From Pomacea canaliculata (Eukaryota; Mollusca; Gastropoda; Architaenioglossa; Ampullariidae): a stretch of 64,000 bases of DNA. The stretch spans positions 9,727,543-9,791,542 of the forward strand of contig NC_037598.1 in NCBI RefSeq assembly GCF_003073045.1, in the 5' to 3' direction. Positions 12,880-23,665 of the stretch are shown piece after piece (the stretch's first letter is position 1; each line of letters starts with the position of its first letter). The translations under genes were made by a program, and so were the position numbers. Under the pieces are notes generated by a model. The model saw only the letters and a program-made list of their open reading frames with translations, was not told the DNA's origin and did no database searches.

Positions 12880-15800
12880 TCATTCGCTGTACACTAGGAC
12901 TGGAGCGCCCTCTTTTGGTCGGAAGTCAACCTGCACGTCGTTGACTGGTGGCAGGATCTCGACGCCGTAGCTCTCCGTATTAGGCTCCGTCTTCTGACCC
13001 TCGGGGAGGTGGAGCGAGAAGGAGTTGATGAGGCTGACCACGAACCACTTCACCTGCATGAGGGCGAAACGCTGGCCTACACAGGCTGAGCCAAAGGACA
13101 AGATAAGTTTCTTCACCTCCTTGCCGTACTTGTAGAAAGTTGTGTTGACAAAACGTTTGTGCTTGAAAACCTGCGCAACCAAGGAGATAAAAGATATTAA
13201 TGTTTAACCTGAAAGAAATAAATACTGTAATGGCAGAGAACATAATTTAAAGGCTCGACATTTTAACTTCGACATTTGACTACACTGAGATTTTAAAATG
13301 ATTAATATCAATATTGTGAATGGTAAGATTAGTTATCTTAACCATTATGTATTTTTTAATTTTTTTTTTTGAGTGACTAATCCATTATGACAAGATGAGC
13401 TTGTCGTTAGTATCTCATTAAGTTTCTACTTCATCTTTGTAGGGAATGGCGATGTGAACATCATAGAGATACATGTACACACCTCTGGATCTTGGAAGAT
13501 TTCAGGGTCCATGTGAACTGCTGCTGCACTTATGGCTACACGGTCCCCCTTGCGCACTGTGTACTTGTGTCCGCTGGGCATCTCGAACTCTGTATCTTCA
13601 GTGATGTACCGAACCACTAAGGCGGAGCTATACATCCTCAAGGTCTCCTTCAAGAAGGAATCTGCAATAATAAGTTGATTCTAGAATAAAGTGCAAGCGA
13701 ATAAGTAAGATAAAAGCTCACCACAACATATAACACTCATAGTTTATATATGATAATCTCTACGGCTTTCACCGGGCACTTTTTTAGACTACAAATGAAA
13801 TACAAACGCTTCATATGAAAGGAGGAAAAATTTGATGCAGTTCTAGTTGTTTTAAATGAAATTTGCCAGTCTCTTGGCATTTGAACAGTTAAGACTAATG
13901 TAGACCTTTTATTTCACTTGTTTCCCCTGATAAAGAAGGTGTTTAGAATACACTATACTGTCTGTGAGTGCGGCGAAAATAATCACTTTTTATCAGGTCG
14001 CCAAGAGATCGACAGTGAAATGTGATAATAGTTAAGAGTATTGCCTTCTGTACCAGGATAATGATGAGACCATTTCGTAAACTTTTTGTTAGGGGCGGGG
14101 GAGGGGGTAAGGACTACCCCATGAAGGGGAGGTAGCTGACATAGTCTGACATATCTGTACACAAAATCTACTATACGCAATGTAGATCATTAATATTGAT
14201 TAGGCAACATCTTACATCGGTCGATTTCGCTCGTTCATTTCCATCGCTAATGATTTGTCTTTGAATAACGAGATAAAAGTGACAAAGAAAAAAAATATAT
14301 ATATTTATATAAACTTGAAAAATATATATATACTTCATGGAACACTTACCAAGAAGAGGGAATTCATCGATCTCTGCCAAGGTGAAGGCCACACTTTCCT
14401 CTCCGTCTGCGCGTTTCATTTCGATGGCTTCGTGAAGCTCCCTCTCGAGGTCCTTGAGAACGCGAGGGTCCTCCGCCAGTTTGTACACGCACCAGAAGGT
14501 CACACGGAAAATATTGTAGTTGACGTGAACCAAGATGAGGTTATAAACTGCAATGTCTTGCTCACTGTGACCGTGTTGGTGAAAGTGATTGATGGAGACC
14601 TTGACTTGCTCGGACACTCCGTCACGCTGCAACATGTTGTGGGATGTCGGCTGCTGTAACAGGACCGCGAACGCCTCGGCGGCTTTGGGAAAGAGTTTCA
14701 GCGGCAAGCCAATCCACAGGTAGGTGAAGTACTTGTGAAAGATGTCAAAATTGTCGTGAAAAACCTTCGGGCAGAAGTTCTTTGTTGTATTCTCACCTGA
14801 GGGGTCCACGCTGCACCCGAACATGGTGTAGAACAAGGAGGCGAAGACGGTCCTCGACATCAGCGTGAAAAGCGTTTCTCTTCTCCAGTCGACGCTGGTG
14901 TTCCCGTCGGTGTTGATGTTGGCATTGCAGTCCGAGTTGGTCATGGCTGAGGTCTTCGTCAAATCTGTGAAGGAGTTCTGCACGTGTTTCGCAAAGTTGT
15001 CCATCGTAGTGTTCAAGTACACGCCTTTTAAGCGCTTGGCGGTTTCACTGAACAACTTGCGGCGAGATTTCACCTCAAGGCCGAAGACATTGGAAATTAC
15101 TTGCTTCGTAACTAAAGAGAAATCAAAATTCTTCTCCTTAACGAACATTTCGTAGCAGTTCGGGTCCATGATGACGGTGAAGTAGTGGTAAAGAAGACGG
15201 ATGGTGAAGATGTCGCCCAGCTGTTTCTGAGATGTCTGCAGGAAGCGCACAAGATGTTTTGAGAACTGTGCGCTGTTACCCCACAGAAAATGTCCGGGTA
15301 CGTAGGGAGGCTCGCTTTTCCGCCTAAAGGACACAGTTTCAAGAGAAAAGAGTTACTTTGCAGAAAGCCATCTGCTACATAAGATTTCTTCTTCTTCTTC
15401 TTCTTCTTCTTCTTCTTCTTCTTCTCTTCTTCTTCTTCTTCTTCTTCTTCTTCTTCTTCTTCTTTCTTTCTTCTTTCTTCTTCTTCTTCTTCTTCTTCTT
15501 CTTCTTCTTCTTCTTCTTCTTCTTCTTCTTCTTCTTCTTCTTCTTCTTCTTCTTCTTCTTCTTCTTCTTCTTCTTCTTCTTCTCTTCTTCTTCTTCTTCT
15601 TCTTCTTCTTCTTCTTCTTCTTCTTCTTCTTCTTCTTCTTCTTCTTCTTCTTCTTCTTCTTTCTTCTTTCTTCTTTCTTCTTTCTTCTTCTTTCTTCTTC
15701 TTTCTTCTCTTCTTCTTTCTTCTTCCTTCTTCTTCTTCTTCTTCTTCTTCTTCTTCTTCTCTTCTTCTTCTTCTTCTTCTCTTCTTCTTTTCTTCTTCCT

Positions 15801-16208
15801 TCTTTCTTCTTCTTCTTTCTTTTCTTTCTCTCTTCTTCTTCTTGCTTTTCTTCTTCTTCTTTGTATTAAGAATATTTTTAGAATATGTTATCTTCTTTCT
15901 CATACCTTTAATTAATTAAAAAAGAATAACAAAGGTCTAGTCATAGTATAATACTAAGTATAAATCTTTTAATTTCAATATGGTCTTCTTAAGGAGAAAA
16001 CATTTAGTGTGAGCAGTTATTTAGATGATCATTATGTTGGTTAGGTGGTAAAATAACTAGGTCTCTGATACAAAACAAATAGAAGCTGAAGGACAGAGTA
16101 CTTTTTGGTTCATTCTTTCTTCCTCCTTACCTGACACGAAAAGTAAGTCGAAGATAGACGACAAGAAGAAGAAAACTGGCGATCAAATGGATATCCAACG
16201 GTCAACAT
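12880..16208 (-). pseudogene. Cytochrome P450 A, CYP7/CYP8-like, exon 1 frameshifted
   Basis: Exons (minus strand): 1 at 16208-16131, 2 at 15323-14350, 3 at 13661-13483, 4 at 13170-12880, all with GT-AG borders and the same phases as the intact copies. The restored length would be about 507 aa. Exon 2 starts RRKSEPPYVPG (hinge) and carries the I-helix with HVNYN and R three residues later. Exon 3 carries KETLR (ExxR). Exon 4 has FKHKRF and the ligand loop FGSACVGQR, short by about three residues. Exon 1 lacks one G and one C relative to copies B and C, so the membrane anchor is out of frame with exon 2. Exons 2-4 are fully open, so the loss is recent or an assembly error. Intron 1 holds a long GAA/TTC expansion. 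Confidence 0.8.
15386..15863. repeat. GAA/TTC triplet expansion in intron 1 of P450 A
   Basis: About 480 bases of almost pure TTC (plus strand) with occasional TTTC and CTC interruptions. In the sense of gene A the transcript would carry GAA repeats, about 155 units. Units 2-4 have a short T run, a TTCTTG repeat and a CAT repeat at the same place. Confidence 0.95.
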
Positions 16209-16419
16209 TTCTGGTTGTGATGAGGTTTCTAGATCTGACGTTGCCAAAGAGACGAGTAGATGACACTGTCTTGCCTGTAGCCCCACACGAGAATAAACTT
16301 CACTGTGTGCGTCGGCGAATAAATAACTACACAAAGTAAGTCTGGTCAGGCGACAGAAGAACTGTGATATAGTCCGAAATCTCTACAAGGAGGAGCATTT
16401 CAAATATTCATTGATACTG

Positions 16420-16500
16420 TGCGCCGCGATAGGTTCGCTCCACCCTACTCGCCCCGCCCCTCTTTTCACATCTGACTAGAATAGATAATAGAGAATGAGA
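16420..16500 (-). promoter_or_regulatory. Conserved upstream block of P450 A (GC box, GATA-like)
   Basis: A GC box (GCCCCGCCCC on the plus strand, 16451-16460) and TCTATTATCTATTC (minus strand) lie about 245 bases upstream of the exon 1 ATG. The block of about 75 bases is almost the same in all four units, better preserved than its neighbours. Promoter function is inferred from position and conservation. Confidence 0.45.
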
Positions 16501-17578
16501 GATGTCACCTCACTCGAGGAGCAGATAAGTTACAACCAGAATGCATCGGAAGAGGAGAAATAATGGAAAAAAAAGAGAGGGATAAAAAAATTAAATTAAG
16601 CCTGTTTCACGAAAAAGGAAAGATAAAAAATCATTTCCTTTACTGTCCTCATAAGATGTTGAGCTTTGCAAAATAGTGTTTGATGCTTCATACGATTATA
16701 TGCTATTTCCCAACTCTAGTGTGTTGGTTAGAGAGTGCAAGACAGCAATTACAAATTAAAGTAATGGTGGCGAACATGATATTTGTACTTTTCTGTGGCT
16801 CACAGTCTATGACTCAGGTTTCTACTGGTCCCTGACACGTGGTCAGGTCGACCTGCACTGAAATTTGGATGTGAAGAAAGGTCTTTACATCCTCCAGCAT
16901 CTTGTCATTAACATGTCAGAGTATTTGTGCGAAACACCTGCATGGTATGTCAGCGACAAACAATATCTCTGTCAACAAGCATCCCATGACAACTTACGAG
17001 TTAATGGACATGTTGACTGGACGCTTTTCAACCTAACACTTTTTATGATAAACTTTTTAACTCACTAAAGGAACTCAATGCTGCTAGTAAAACGAATTCC
17101 ATTTTCCTTGGATGAAATATAACATCAGAGATAGTGAAGTTAATTAAGTTTTATATTTGCTTATTTATTTAAATTGTAACATTCCTTAGTGCCTTGGTTA
17201 ATTAATAGGAGATAATGAGCAGAGAAAATAATACTTAGTCATGAGAGGCGTGGAACGTCCGGCACACGGGTCACCTAAGGTCAACGAAATCCTGTGCTGT
17301 GGTCCTGCTTGGATCTTGAACACAATTCGGTGCAGAAAGAGTACTTTACCCAGAAAATTACCTCATGACCAAAGCACCAAGGTACTTTCCCTTTATGAAA
17401 AAAAAAAAAAAAAAATCCACAAAAATTCAGCACCTGTCGTTCGGCTTACATAAGGGAATCGACGGTTGATTTCATGATCTGCAGTAGGAGAGAGTAGAGA
17501 AACGGGTTGAATGGTGCGGGACGAGGAGTCCAGACGGCAACAAACTCGTAGCTTCATTCCCTGTAGGCCAGCAACAGG
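16501..17578. other. Spacer between P450 A and unit 2, no gene recognised
   Basis: Conserved duplicon DNA, repeated at about 27.1-28.1 kb, 35.4-36.0 kb and 42.5-43.4 kb, and partly inverted at 54.6-55.06 kb. A frame of about 70 codons (MRGVERPAH) is shared by units 1 and 2, but nothing supports it as a gene. Confidence 0.5.
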
Positions 17579-17609
17579 TCGTCGTCGTCGTCGTCGTCGT
17601 CATCATCAT
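17579..17609. repeat. GTC/ATC microsatellite, unit 1
   Basis: A GTC run passes into an ATC run. The same pair occurs at 28147-28175 in unit 2 with fewer ATC units. Confidence 0.85.
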
Positions 17610-18374
17610 CAAACTCCACAGAAAAAGCACGAAACAGTGATTTCACAAACTCTTGTGTTGTCGAATCGACAGCCAAAAGGGTTTAATGAAATAGGTATTT
17701 CCACAAACCTTTGTTCGTGTTAAGTAGACGAAACGTGGATTGAAAAAAACAAACCCTAGTGACATGTAAACAAAAGTAACAAACTGTCACCTGCTTTTTG
17801 CACGTGTTCAAACAGCATGTGTTTTGAAGAAAGTTATGTGAAAGAAGAAATCAGAACTGCATTTTCCCTCGTTATTTTCATGTCTTAACACACACATATA
17901 TATATACAAAACATTTTGTGCGGGGAGGGAGAAGGAAATAAATCTCAATATTTATGAAGTGACTTCGTCCTAAATGGCGGACAAAAAAAAGGTATTTACA
18001 ACATTAGAGAATGTTCCTGTAGCCATGACACAGTCTAACACACAAACACAAACAAGTATTTCAAGCATGTGTGACGTTTCTTCATCATGTCCGCGGGTTA
18101 AAATAATGTCTTCCTCTTTCTGTTATGTTGTCATTTGATACTTTTCATTATACAGTGGTACCTCGACATACGAGTTTAATTCGTTCCGTAACCTCGCTCG
18201 TATGTCAAATTGCTCGTATCTCAAAGCAATTTTCCCCATTGAAATTCATTGAAATGCCATTAATCCGTTCCAGCTCCCAAAACACCACCTCAGTTGTTTT
18301 TGTTAAGTGTTTTTGAATAAGAAAAAGTGTATTTACAGGAAGAAACATTTATTTATGAATATCAAATACATATT

Positions 18375-18746
18375 CTATAAAAACATATTAAATTTTTCGT
18401 TTGTGGAAGTGTGTGGGATCTGCTTCAGCAAATCACCGTAAATCGCTCGTGCCTTCTCACACATGATGCTTTGTGTTAAGGTTCCTCCTTGAAGCTGCTT
18501 CTCTGTCACCCACACAGTCAATAGTTTCTCCATCTTTTTATGGAGAGAAGTCCGGAGCTTATAAATTATTGTAACGCCCCTAGCTGGCGTTGTACCCTTT
18601 ATCAACTCCTGTTTAAGCACAGAACATATCAGTGATGTGCTATGCCCGTACATCCTCGCCAAGTCAATTACTCGCACACCTTGCTCATGTTTTTCTACGA
18701 TTTCGCGCTTTAATTCAATAGACATCATCTTCTTCTTCGGACCCAT
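18375..18746 (-). pseudogene. Truncated Tigger transposase (CENP-B-type HTH domain)
   Basis: Starts MGPKKKMMSIELKREIVEKH, followed by GVRVIDLARMYGHSTSLICS, which is a psq/CENP-B N-terminal helix-turn-helix. A partial second HTH follows (ending EKARAIYGDLL), then a premature end. The DDE catalytic domain of about 300 residues is absent, so it cannot transpose alone but may keep DNA binding. Confidence 0.85.
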
Positions 18747-18894
18747 GGTTACAAAAATAAATGTGACAATGTTTTGTAAATGTACAAAAAGCAAAACAAC
18801 GCGAACCCAACTTATCAAAAATGCTTCAAAAACGAGGGAAACAAGCACACAACACAGACTGAGGTCTAGTCTGAGGTGGGAGAAACTGTTAGAA

Positions 18895-18943
18895 GCTGCA
18901 CACGACCCCAACATCCGCCCCGCATGTTGGGGTCGTGTGCAGC
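18895..18943. repeat. Perfect 20-base hairpin inside the Tigger element
   Basis: GCTGCACACGACCCCAACAT (18895-18914) is repeated in perfect inversion at 18924-18943 with a 9-base C-rich loop. It lies just upstream of the transposase start. Confidence 0.9.
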
Positions 18944-19070
18944 GGTGTAGTGTGCGATTCCTCGTATCTCAAATCTTGCTCTTATCTCGAAGCAAAATAT
19001 TTCTCGCTCGGCGGCTCGTATCTCAAAACACTCGTATGTCAGGGCACTCGTATGTCGAGGTACCACTGTA

Positions 19071-20559
19071 CTACATCTTGCATTGCATTTTATATTTATA
19101 ATATTCCGTCCCCCTCTCTCTCCCATCCACCGTTCCTTATAGTCATCATGTAAAGGGAATAAAACAAAACGAGCTCAGTGATAACCATTATACTGTTTTT
19201 TCTTCAATCTTGCCTTTTTATACATTTTTGTATGCATCGTAAGTGTTCGAAACATCATGTAGATAAAACTATTGAATCGCTTCTTATTTGATTTATAAGA
19301 ACATGTTTGTTTTTCACTATACTTCATTTTTTTTATGTGCTGTTATCATCAGTTTCTTACGAAGCAATGGAAGCTATCTTTCAATTCATAGGAAATAAAG
19401 AATGCCCGAAATAAATCTTACTTCCAAAATCGGAGATGATTTGTTTCTCTTCGTTTTCATGTAACCCTTAATTTGAATTAAAGAGAAAAGTGATCCCTTC
19501 ATAGTTTGCTCATTTTCATTTTATATTATACCGAACGATAGGGAATAAATACAAAATTAAAATAACTAATAATAATAAAATAAATAAAATAATGTGTTTA
19601 CTTTATTATTTTATAGCAACATTTGCATATTTCCCTCTCTAGTTTAGTAGTTTTATTTTTCTGATTAAAGGTTTCAGTTAGGAATACTCTTTGCTTGTTT
19701 GTCTTCCATGTTTAATTGTTTTATCATCCTCATTTATAGTAGTATGTTTAACTGTGTTAGAAGTTTTACTGCCTTGTTTTACTTTATCTTACTTTACTTT
19801 ATCTTACTTTATCTTGCTATATTAACAGGGTCATGTTTGTGTGTTTTGCCTCTAAATTTTACGCCCCCTATTCTCCATATTTATCTAAAAATTTGAATGT
19901 GTTGTCCTCTATTAATGCTTTATTCAGTTTCTAGGGATAATCCGATGTTAGTTGGGTTCAGTTCTCTCCTCATCTCTGTTCTTTCTCTGTATGTAGCACT
20001 TGTTTATTGGCTGGCGGCCATGACATGGTGTAACCTGAGTTGCTGTCTCCTATTCCCGTTCATTGTTCTTAGGCGCACGTGTATGTCTATTTTTATGCTT
20101 TTTTGTCGTATTCCCTATCTCAGCAAAGATAAAGTTGAAAACCTGACACGAAAATGTAATTATCACTTACAGCTTTTTCTTACATAACGTTTACCTTTTA
20201 TTTCTCTCTCTTCTACTGTCTATCTATCTTTTTGTCGAAACTGTACAACTGTCAATGGTGTTCACTGTAGTCCTGAAGCGTCCGAATGCAGTTATCGTTC
20301 AGTCTTCTATGTTGTCCAGATTTCTTGTGTTATTGGAAAAATCTTTTCCACATTATCTTTTATTTCAACCCCAAACTTAGTTCTGTTATTCTCTTGTTTT
20401 CTTTGGGTTCTGTAAACAAGTCCCGTCACATCCAGAGAGAAGAGCGAATGTCCCTAGACGAGATCTGAACGTTCAGTGCAGTGGGGTCAAGCGAGTGGTT
20501 CACGAGACCTCCCCTCATTGTTTACACAGATCAATCACTGATTGGCTAGTTTATTTTGA
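19071..20559. other. AT-rich spacer of unit 2, no gene recognised
   Basis: Matches 9.9-10.6 kb, 28.74-29.8 kb and, in part, 36.3-37.5 kb. It carries a GGGTTCAGTTCTC motif followed by CATCTCTGTTCTTTCT (near 19.95 kb, also at 29.6 and 37.2 kb), possibly the tail of an old SINE. No convincing coding sequence. Confidence 0.45.
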
Positions 20560-20880
20560 AAAGAAAATGGCTAGAAATACTACTGCTGCTGCTTCTACTT
20601 TAATTGCTATTTTTGCGTTGGATTCGTGTTTTCTGTCTTTTGTCATCCTGAAAACAGTGTTTCACCACAGCAGCGTAGAGGAGATAATCCTAACGGTCAC
20701 CAAGCATCTCTGACAACTCTTCTGTACGCGCCGACATGACACCGGGTCCGGACTGCGACTACACCACCACCACAGACACCACCACAGCAACTACCCACCT
20801 TTTGACCATTGACCCGCGCATGCGTTCCAAAACAGTCGTAGGAACAAATGCAGTCGCTTCCAGGCTGCCACAGCAATAAA
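20560..20880 (+). pseudogene. Coding-like island of unit 2, broken copy
   Basis: This copy matches the islands of units 3 and 4. It lacks about 11 bases between the HHSS and SISDNSS segments, so the frame is shifted. The downstream part, from the MTPGPDCDY segment through the Thr-rich run to ASRLPQQ and a TAA stop, is still readable. The product is unknown. Confidence 0.4.
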
Positions 20881-21795
20881 CTAACTAGCAGACGTCCACG
20901 AAACCACTCATAGGCGCCAGATGTTTGCAGATCTTTTAAAGGTAAAAATATTTACGTGTCTACAACATATCTCTCAGGATGAATCAAACCATCTCATGAC
21001 AAAAGGCACAACCAAGAAGGAGAGCAGTAATTTTTTGTAACGTTCAAATTTTTTATTGATGTAAAAGAAGAGTGATGAAAAAGTAATAATTTTTAGTACA
21101 AAAAACTAGAAAACAATAATTGATGGTTAATAAAAAGAAGAGAATGATTTTGAAATTGAATTTTCTGTATCAGCGGGATTTAAAACGCTTTACATACGGC
21201 GAGAGAGAACGCCTTCAAAGGCCGGTATCAGATGAACACAGAAATGTGTATACAAAATACACAACAAAATACTAATAAAGTTTATCTAGAAAGAACTAAC
21301 ATACAAAACTAGAGTGCTTGATTATAAACAGTCTGTGCTAGCTCTGTAAGCTACTGAAACCTTTCAATTTTGACACGGTGCTGAAGATAGTAATGACTAA
21401 GAATTTGAATGTCAACCAATGATTTGGAAATAGTAATTGTTGTTTGAAATACGCAAACGAAAACTAATATAATTAAATACACGCATTGAAATAAATTTTC
21501 ATCACTACAAATGACTTGTGTAACTGTAAACTAATCCTAGCCCGATTGTGTGAGGAAGGAATAAACTCCTAGTAGTGAATAAATGTCTAAGACGATAAAA
21601 GTCAAACGGTCAGGTGCTTTCTTTCAAACCTGTACGGTTTATTTTTAATTTTTTATTATTTTCATCATCATTATCAATGTTTCAGTGCAAGTTATTTTAT
21701 TGTTTATTGATAAATAAAGACTGATGTTTTATAAATTTTTATTTGAAGTTATAAGCCAGCATTTAAATATTTAATCGGCGATAGTAACTAGCATG
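20881..21795. other. AT-rich spacer of unit 2, 3' of the P450 and small frame
   Basis: Repeats the 10.9-12.1 kb spacer with an extra segment near 21.48-21.60 kb that units 3 and 4 share and unit 1 lacks. No gene seen. Confidence 0.45.
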
Positions 21796-22086
21796 TTAAT
21801 CACGGACATTGGAAATGCCAAAGTGACAACTGTCAACACCTGTCTCGAGTGTTGAAGAGGCCATGTCCAGGTCCGTACCATCCAAAGTGTGAAAAACATG
21901 GAATCCAAGCATTTTTCGGATCTTAAGCGGATCACTGGACCGTGGCTCAATGACCCTACACTGTCTATGCACATATAACGACATAATAATAAAACTATAT
22001 GAACTTTTGTAATTCGTAAAATGCTTACTATAATAATAACAATGACACAATAGATGATTGCTCAAACAGAACTGAAAGTTAGTCAA
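21796..22086 (-). CDS. Small conserved frame 3' of P450 B, unknown
   Basis: Open paralogue of the frame at 12.13-12.39 kb, ending in the same SNVRD and TAA. The recognisable part begins at MSLYVHRQC. It differs from unit 1 at scattered positions without frameshift. Confidence 0.25.
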   Translation of the reverse strand: MTNFQFCLSNHLLCHCYYYSKHFTNYKSSYSFIIMSLYVHRQCRVIEPRSSDPLKIRKMLGFHVFHTLDGTDLDMASSTLETGVDSCHFGISNVRD

Positions 22087-23665
22087 AAGAGGAAAAAGAT
22101 TTACGAGGTAAACAATTTGTAAACTGTCGGCTGCACTGATTTCGAAGCATAAAAACTGCAGGAAGTGTATTGTCTGCCTGACTTAAACCACCGACTTGAA
22201 ATATTTAAATATTAACTAAATACTAACCCTAAACCTTACCCCGTACTTCTTGCTTTTTAGCAAACGCGGCCTGCGTATTGCCTAAATGTCAGATCTCAAA
22301 AATCCCTGTCATGAATCAAAAGGTTAATATAGTACTGAGGTAAAAAAAAGTGTTAAGAAACAGACAAAGAGAAGTTAAAACCGAAAAAAAACACCTTTCT
22401 TCGAACTCGTAGATTCATGCTCCGTAGGGACAGAGGCAGCAAAGCCTAACCCTAACCCTTCTTTGAATGAGGTGGATGCGCTCCTGTCCTCAAACTCATT
22501 CGCTGTACACTAGGACTGGAGCGCCCTCTTTTGGTCGGAAGTCAACCTGCACGTCGTTGACTGGTGGCAGGATCTCGTTGCCATACTTCTCCGTATCACG
22601 CTCCGTCTTCTGACCCTCGGGGAGCTGGAAGGAGAAGGAGTTGATGAGGTTCATCACGAACCATTTCACTTGCATGAGGGCGGAACGCTGGCCTAGACAG
22701 GCTGAGCCAAAGGACAAGATGGGCTTCTTCACCTCCTTGCCATACTTGTAGAAAGTTGTGTTGACAAAGCGTTTGTGCTTGAAAACCTGCGCAACCAAGG
22801 AGATAAAAGATATTAACGTTTAACCTGAAAGAAATAAATACTGTAATGGCAGAGAACATAATTTAGAGGCTCGACATTTAGACTTCAACGAAACTTTTGA
22901 CTAAACAGAGATTTTAAAATGATTAATATTAACATTGTGAATGGTAAGATTAGTTATCTTAACTATTATGTATTTTTTAATGTTTTTTAAAGTGCCTAAT
23001 CCATTATGACAAGATGAGCTTTTCGTTGCCCGTTTGTTGGTTGCTCATTAAGTTTCTACTTCATCTTTCTAGGGAATGGAGATGTGAATATCATAGAGAT
23101 ACATGTACTAACCTCTGGATCTTCGAAGATTTCAGGGTCCATGTGAAGGCCTGCTGCACACATGGCTACACGGTCGCCTTTGCGCACTGTGTACTTGTGT
23201 CCGGTGGGCATCTCGAACTCTGTATCTTTAGTAACCAGCCGAACCATTAAGGCGCCGCTGTACATCCTCATGGTCTCCTTCAAGAAGGAATCTGCAAAGG
23301 TGAGTTGATTCAAGAGTAGAGATCAAGCGAATAACTAAAATAAAAGCTCACCACAACAGATAAGACTCCTATCTTCTGTATGGCATCTCTATAGTTTTTA
23401 TCCAGAACTTTTTTAGACTACAAATGAAATAAAAAAACTTCAAAGGGAAAGAGAAAAAATTTGATGCAGTGCTAGTTGTTTTAAATGAAGTTTGCCAGTC
23501 TCTTGGCATTTGAACAGTTAAGACTAATGTAGACCTTGTATTTCGGTTTTTTTCCTAGCAAAGAAAGTGTCTAGGATATACTAAACTGTTTGTGAATGCG
23601 GAGAATTCCATGTGATAATAGTTAAGAGTATTTTTTCTGTACCAGGATAATGATGAGACCATTTT

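Larger units (their letters stand above)
9615..17760. repeat. Tandem duplicon unit 1 (carries P450 A)
   Basis: The left edge (about 9615, GACAGGTGTAAACAAA) matches 17.76 kb and 28.33 kb. Inside the unit the order is: coding-like island (plus strand), AT-rich spacer, small minus-strand frame, P450 exons 4-3-2-1, conserved upstream block, spacer. Units 2 to 4 repeat this order. Length is about 8.1 kb, including a roughly 0.48 kb triplet expansion. Confidence 0.8.
18153..19068 (-). mobile_element. Tigger/pogo-like DNA transposon, internally deleted (916 bp)
   Basis: Terminal inverted repeats CAGTGGTACCTCGACATACG (18153-18172) and its complement ending at 19068 are flanked by TA on both sides, as expected for the Tc1/mariner superfamily. 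CTCGTATGTC/CTCGTATCTC sub-repeats lie near both ends. Unit 2 carries it, while unit 3 (28731-28741) shows the empty site with a single TA. The transposase gene inside is cut to about 120 codons. Confidence 0.92.

Noticed and set aside
14255-15155. Plus-strand frames antisense to P450 exon 2, repeated in all units
   Set aside because: They mirror the real minus-strand exons, which have splice sites, the family motifs and conserved protein sequence.
15112-15915. Long frames made of Glu/Lys/Arg or of Phe/Ser/Leu on opposite strands
   Set aside because: They are translations of the TTC triplet expansion in intron 1 of P450 A, not proteins.
17241-17453. Frame MRGVERPAH, shared by units 1 and 2
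   Set aside because: Shared only because the units are duplicated; the frame changes length and end between copies, and the inverted copy at 54.6 kb is broken.
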